From: Acidobacteriota bacterium
GTDB lineage: Bacteria > Acidobacteriota > UBA6911 > RPQK01 > JAPXNP01
Direction: 5' to 3'
Length of the DNA: 5,909 nt
NCBI GenBank assembly: GCA_030614585.1
Contig: JAUWTT010000274.1
Coordinates: 1 to 5,909 of the forward strand
Below, one piece after another: positions 3,978 through 5,909 of this stretch (positions are counted from its first letter, which is position 1; the number at the start of each line of letters is the position of its first letter). Made by a program: the position numbers and the translations under genes. The notes beneath the pieces were generated by a model. The model did no database searches, was not told where the DNA came from, and was given only the letters and a program-made list of their open reading frames with translations.

Positions 3978-5429
3978 TTAGGCAGTGTAAGTCGAAGATG
4001 CAGTAGTGCCACCCCGACCGGTCCAATTGGTGTGGAAAAACTCGCCCCGAGGCTTGTCCACGCGTTCGTATGTGTGGGCACCAAAATAGTCTCGTTGCGC
4101 TTGCAGTAGATTGGCAGGCAACCGAGCGTTTCGATAGCCGTCAAAATACGCCAACGCAGAACTCATTGCAGGAATCGGTATACCCAACTCAATTGCGGTA
4201 GTAACCACCCGACGCCAGGCGGATTGGGAGGCCCGGACCGCCTCAGCAAAGAAAGGATCAAGCAGAAGATTGACTAAATCCGGGTTCTTGTCAAACGCTT
4301 CCTTGATCTTTCCGAGGAAAACCGAACGAATGATGCAGCCCCCACGCCACATCAGCGCAATCCCACCGTAATTCAGACCCCAATCGTTGTGTTGAGAGAC
4401 CGCGCGCATAAGCTGATATCCCTGCGCATAGCTGACAATCTTGGAAGCGTATAAGGCCTGGCGAAGGTCATTGAGCAAAGCATCCCGGTCGCCTCCGAAC
4501 CCAGTGGCTTCGCTAGTCAGGATTCCGGAGGCCTCCACCCTTTCCTCTTTAAGGGCGGACAAACAGCGAGCAAACACCGCTTCTCCAATGAGAGTGAGGG
4601 GCTGTCCTTCATCGAGAGCCGCAATGGCCGTCCACTTCCCTGTCCCCTTCTGTCCGGCTGTATCCAGCACCAGATCAACGACCGCGTTTCCATCTTCATC
4701 CTTGTAGCCAAGAATATCGCGAGTAATCTCGATTAGGTACGAGTCCAGCTCTCCTTCATTCCATTCCGCAAAGACCTCGTGCATTTCCTCGTTACTCATA
4801 CCGAGTCCCTGCTTCATCAGCATGTACGACTCGCAGATCATCTGCATGTCACCGTATTCGATACCGTTATGGACCATTTTCACGAAGTGGCCGGCGCCAC
4901 CCCTTCCAACCCAATCACAGCACGGCGATCCGTCGTCGGTCTTGGCTGCTATGGCTTGGAAAATCGGCCGTACATGCTCCCAGGCCGCGGGCGAACCGCC
5001 AGGCATGATGGAAGGTCCTTTCAAAGCTCCTTCCTCACCACCGGAGACTCCGGTGCCAATGTACAGCATACCTTTACTTTCGACATATTCGGTGCGGCGA
5101 ATCGTATCCGGAAAGTGACTGTTACCACCGTCTATGATGATGTCCCCCTCTTCGAGGTGCGGGAGGACCAACTCAATGAAATCATCAACTGGTTTACCGG
5201 CTTTTACCATTAACATGACCCTGCGAGGCCTCTTCAGATTGGCGCAGAGTTCCTCAATGCTGTGGCAGCCTACAATGTTCTTGCCTTTCGCACCGCCCGC
5301 CATGAAGTTGTCCACCTTCGAGACCGTTCGATTGAACACCGCAACTCCAAATCCTCTGCTTTCAATATTCAAGATGAGATTCTCGCCCATCACCGCCAGT
5401 CCAATAAGGCCAATATCCATTTCAGCCAT
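3978..5429 (-). CDS. gnd: 6-phosphogluconate dehydrogenase, NADP-dependent, decarboxylating
   Basis: Cytoplasmic enzyme of the oxidative pentose phosphate pathway: 6-phosphogluconate + NADP+ to ribulose 5-phosphate + CO2 + NADPH. It has 483 residues, the usual length for this dimeric form. The N-terminal Rossmann motif is GLIGLAVMGENL (7-18), with NRT (33-35) suited to the 2'-phosphate of NADP. Substrate and catalytic motifs are DGGNSHFPDT (100-109), GVSGGEEGA (127-135), and GAGHFVKMVHNGIEYGDMQ (178-196) with K184, H187, N188 and E191. The C-terminal half has DTAGQKGTGKWT (256-267), WRGGCIIRS (361-369) and QRDYFGAHTYER (445-456), where R446 and H452 bind the substrate phosphate across the dimer. 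The start ATG at 5429 gives a normal N terminus; GGGAG lies ten bases upstream. It leads a - strand group with the phosphofructokinase remnant and the HAD hydrolase and diverges from the PIG-L gene. Confidence 0.98.
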   Translation of the reverse strand: MAEMDIGLIGLAVMGENLILNIESRGFGVAVFNRTVSKVDNFMAGGAKGKNIVGCHSIEELCANLKRPRRVMLMVKAGKPVDDFIELVLPHLEEGDIIIDGGNSHFPDTIRRTEYVESKGMLYIGTGVSGGEEGALKGPSIMPGGSPAAWEHVRPIFQAIAAKTDDGSPCCDWVGRGGAGHFVKMVHNGIEYGDMQMICESYMLMKQGLGMSNEEMHEVFAEWNEGELDSYLIEITRDILGYKDEDGNAVVDLVLDTAGQKGTGKWTAIAALDEGQPLTLIGEAVFARCLSALKEERVEASGILTSEATGFGGDRDALLNDLRQALYASKIVSYAQGYQLMRAVSQHNDWGLNYGGIALMWRGGCIIRSVFLGKIKEAFDKNPDLVNLLLDPFFAEAVRASQSAWRRVVTTAIELGIPIPAMSSALAYFDGYRNARLPANLLQAQRDYFGAHTYERVDKPRGEFFHTNWTGRGGTTASSTYTA

Positions 5430-5717
5430 AGCTTAGATTCTCCCGTTCTGTTTGATTACAAGAATGAACCGCTCAAACAACCTCCGCATCGCCCGGGTTC
5501 GAAGGGGAAGCGAAAAACAAAGCCTCAAAAGCCGCGCAGAACCCGGCCCTCTTGCGACTTCGAGCGGTATGATATCACAACGTCAAGAGGTGCCTGAGGG
5601 GGGATTTTCAGGCCAAGTCGCCTGCGTCTCGGTCCCAACAAATGTCATCATATTTATGGGAGCGAATACTTGGAACCTGGCTGGACGCCTTACAGCAGAT
5701 CTGTTACGTTGAATTGC
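5430..5717. other. Divergent intergenic region between gnd and the PIG-L gene
   Basis: About 290 bases with no supported gene. It should contain the promoters for gnd (-) and the PIG-L deacetylase (+), but I find no convincing -35/-10 pair on either strand. An eight-base perfect palindrome, TGATATCA, lies at 5570-5577 near the middle, and could be a regulator half-site or chance. Unlike the other gaps in the window, it has no short tandem repeats. Confidence 0.5.
5440..5444 (-). promoter_or_regulatory. Probable ribosome binding site of gnd
   Basis: GGGAG on the - strand, ten bases before the ATG at 5429. The spacing is a little long but no better motif is present, and the alternative in-frame ATG at 5420 has none. 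Confidence 0.5.
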
Positions 5718-5909
5718 ATGAGATCAATCAAGATTCTTGCTTTTCTTTTAATTGTAAGCGTATGTCTAACAGTGACCTTAACGTTTGGACAAGGTTCTGA
5801 GAAACCGCTCCGGATTATTGTCATAGGTGCCCATCCCGATGATCCCGAAGAAGTCGGCGGAACAATGGCCAAGTTCATTCAACTGGGGCACAAGGTCCGG
5901 CTGGTCTCA
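5718..5909 (+). CDS. PIG-L (LmbE-like) family deacetylase, N-terminal part (3' end outside window)
   Basis: Start of a zinc-dependent N-acetyl-sugar deacetylase-type protein; 64 residues are visible. Residues 1-25 look like a Sec signal peptide: Arg2 and Lys5, a hydrophobic core ILAFLLIVSVCLTVTL, and a possible cleavage after TFG, so the protein is probably exported. No lipobox cysteine is placed correctly. The mature start carries RIIVIGAHPDDPEEVGGT (32-49), the family signature His-Pro-Asp-Asp-x-Glu, in which H39 and D42 would bind zinc and D41 act as base. The third zinc-binding His should lie downstream, outside the window. The substrate is unknown; exported members are often linked to glycan or glycoconjugate breakdown. 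The ATG at 5718 has no clear Shine-Dalgarno but gives a good signal peptide. It diverges from gnd. Confidence 0.88.
   Translation, partial: MRSIKILAFLLIVSVCLTVTLTFGQGSEKPLRIIVIGAHPDDPEEVGGTMAKFIQLGHKVRLVS

Noticed and set aside
3724..4026. - strand frame of 100 residues as a real small gene
   Set aside because: It overlaps the end of gnd and includes the DFVSYARPL piece of the phosphofructokinase remnant in only one of three needed frames. It is part of the pseudogene, not a gene.
5490..5512. GGTTCGAA sequence resembling a tRNA T-loop
   Set aside because: The flanking bases do not form a T-stem, and no acceptor, D or anticodon arm can be found nearby.
5452..5712. + strand open frames in the gnd/PIG-L gap
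   Set aside because: Their translations show no family motif, no Shine-Dalgarno precedes them, and composition is basic and low in structure.

Overview
The window shows a bacterial chromosome segment of moderate base composition. It carries five complete genes, one broken gene and two partial genes at its edges. The flanking genes (a sugar-ester-type SGNH hydrolase on the left, a secreted PIG-L deacetylase on the right) are on the + strand; everything between is on the - strand. The organism cannot be named from this sequence. Thioredoxin-type ArsC, ArsM, secreted LmbE-like deacetylases, a PPi-type phosphofructokinase relative and intergenic heptanucleotide arrays would suit an uncultured Gram-negative-type soil or sediment bacterium (for example Planctomycetota or Acidobacteriota-like), but that is a guess.

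Layout: 3-497 (+) is the C-terminal part of an SGNH/GDSL hydrolase. 498-764 is a convergent intergenic region with a hexamer and a degenerate heptamer repeat. 765-2466 (-) is a compact arsenic operon, arsR-arsM-arsC, read from a near-consensus sigma70-type promoter at 2474-2502 whose predicted transcription start falls on the arsR ATG. 2503-2788 is almost entirely short tandem repeats: eight GGATGCC then ten AGATGCC units, three nine-base units, and seven CGATYAC-type units that run into the stop codon of the next gene. 2789-5429 (-) is a second gene group: gnd (6-phosphogluconate dehydrogenase), then a decayed 6-phosphofructokinase gene that keeps only its two ends, then a HAD-family hydrolase. 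5430-5717 is a divergent intergenic region without recognisable signals. 5718-5909 (+) is the start of the PIG-L deacetylase.

How the genes fit together: ArsR should derepress the operon when arsenite binds; ArsC reduces arsenate to arsenite; ArsM methylates arsenite. No arsenite efflux pump is present in the window, so detoxification here appears to rely on reduction plus methylation, or on a pump elsewhere. gnd supplies the NADPH-yielding step of the oxidative pentose phosphate pathway. The phosphofructokinase remnant, nine bases behind gnd, indicates that a glycolytic gene once sat in the same operon and was lost by an internal deletion plus a frameshift. This remnant and the set of different short tandem arrays confined to the gaps between genes are the most notable observations. 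I did not find a clearly new multi-gene system.
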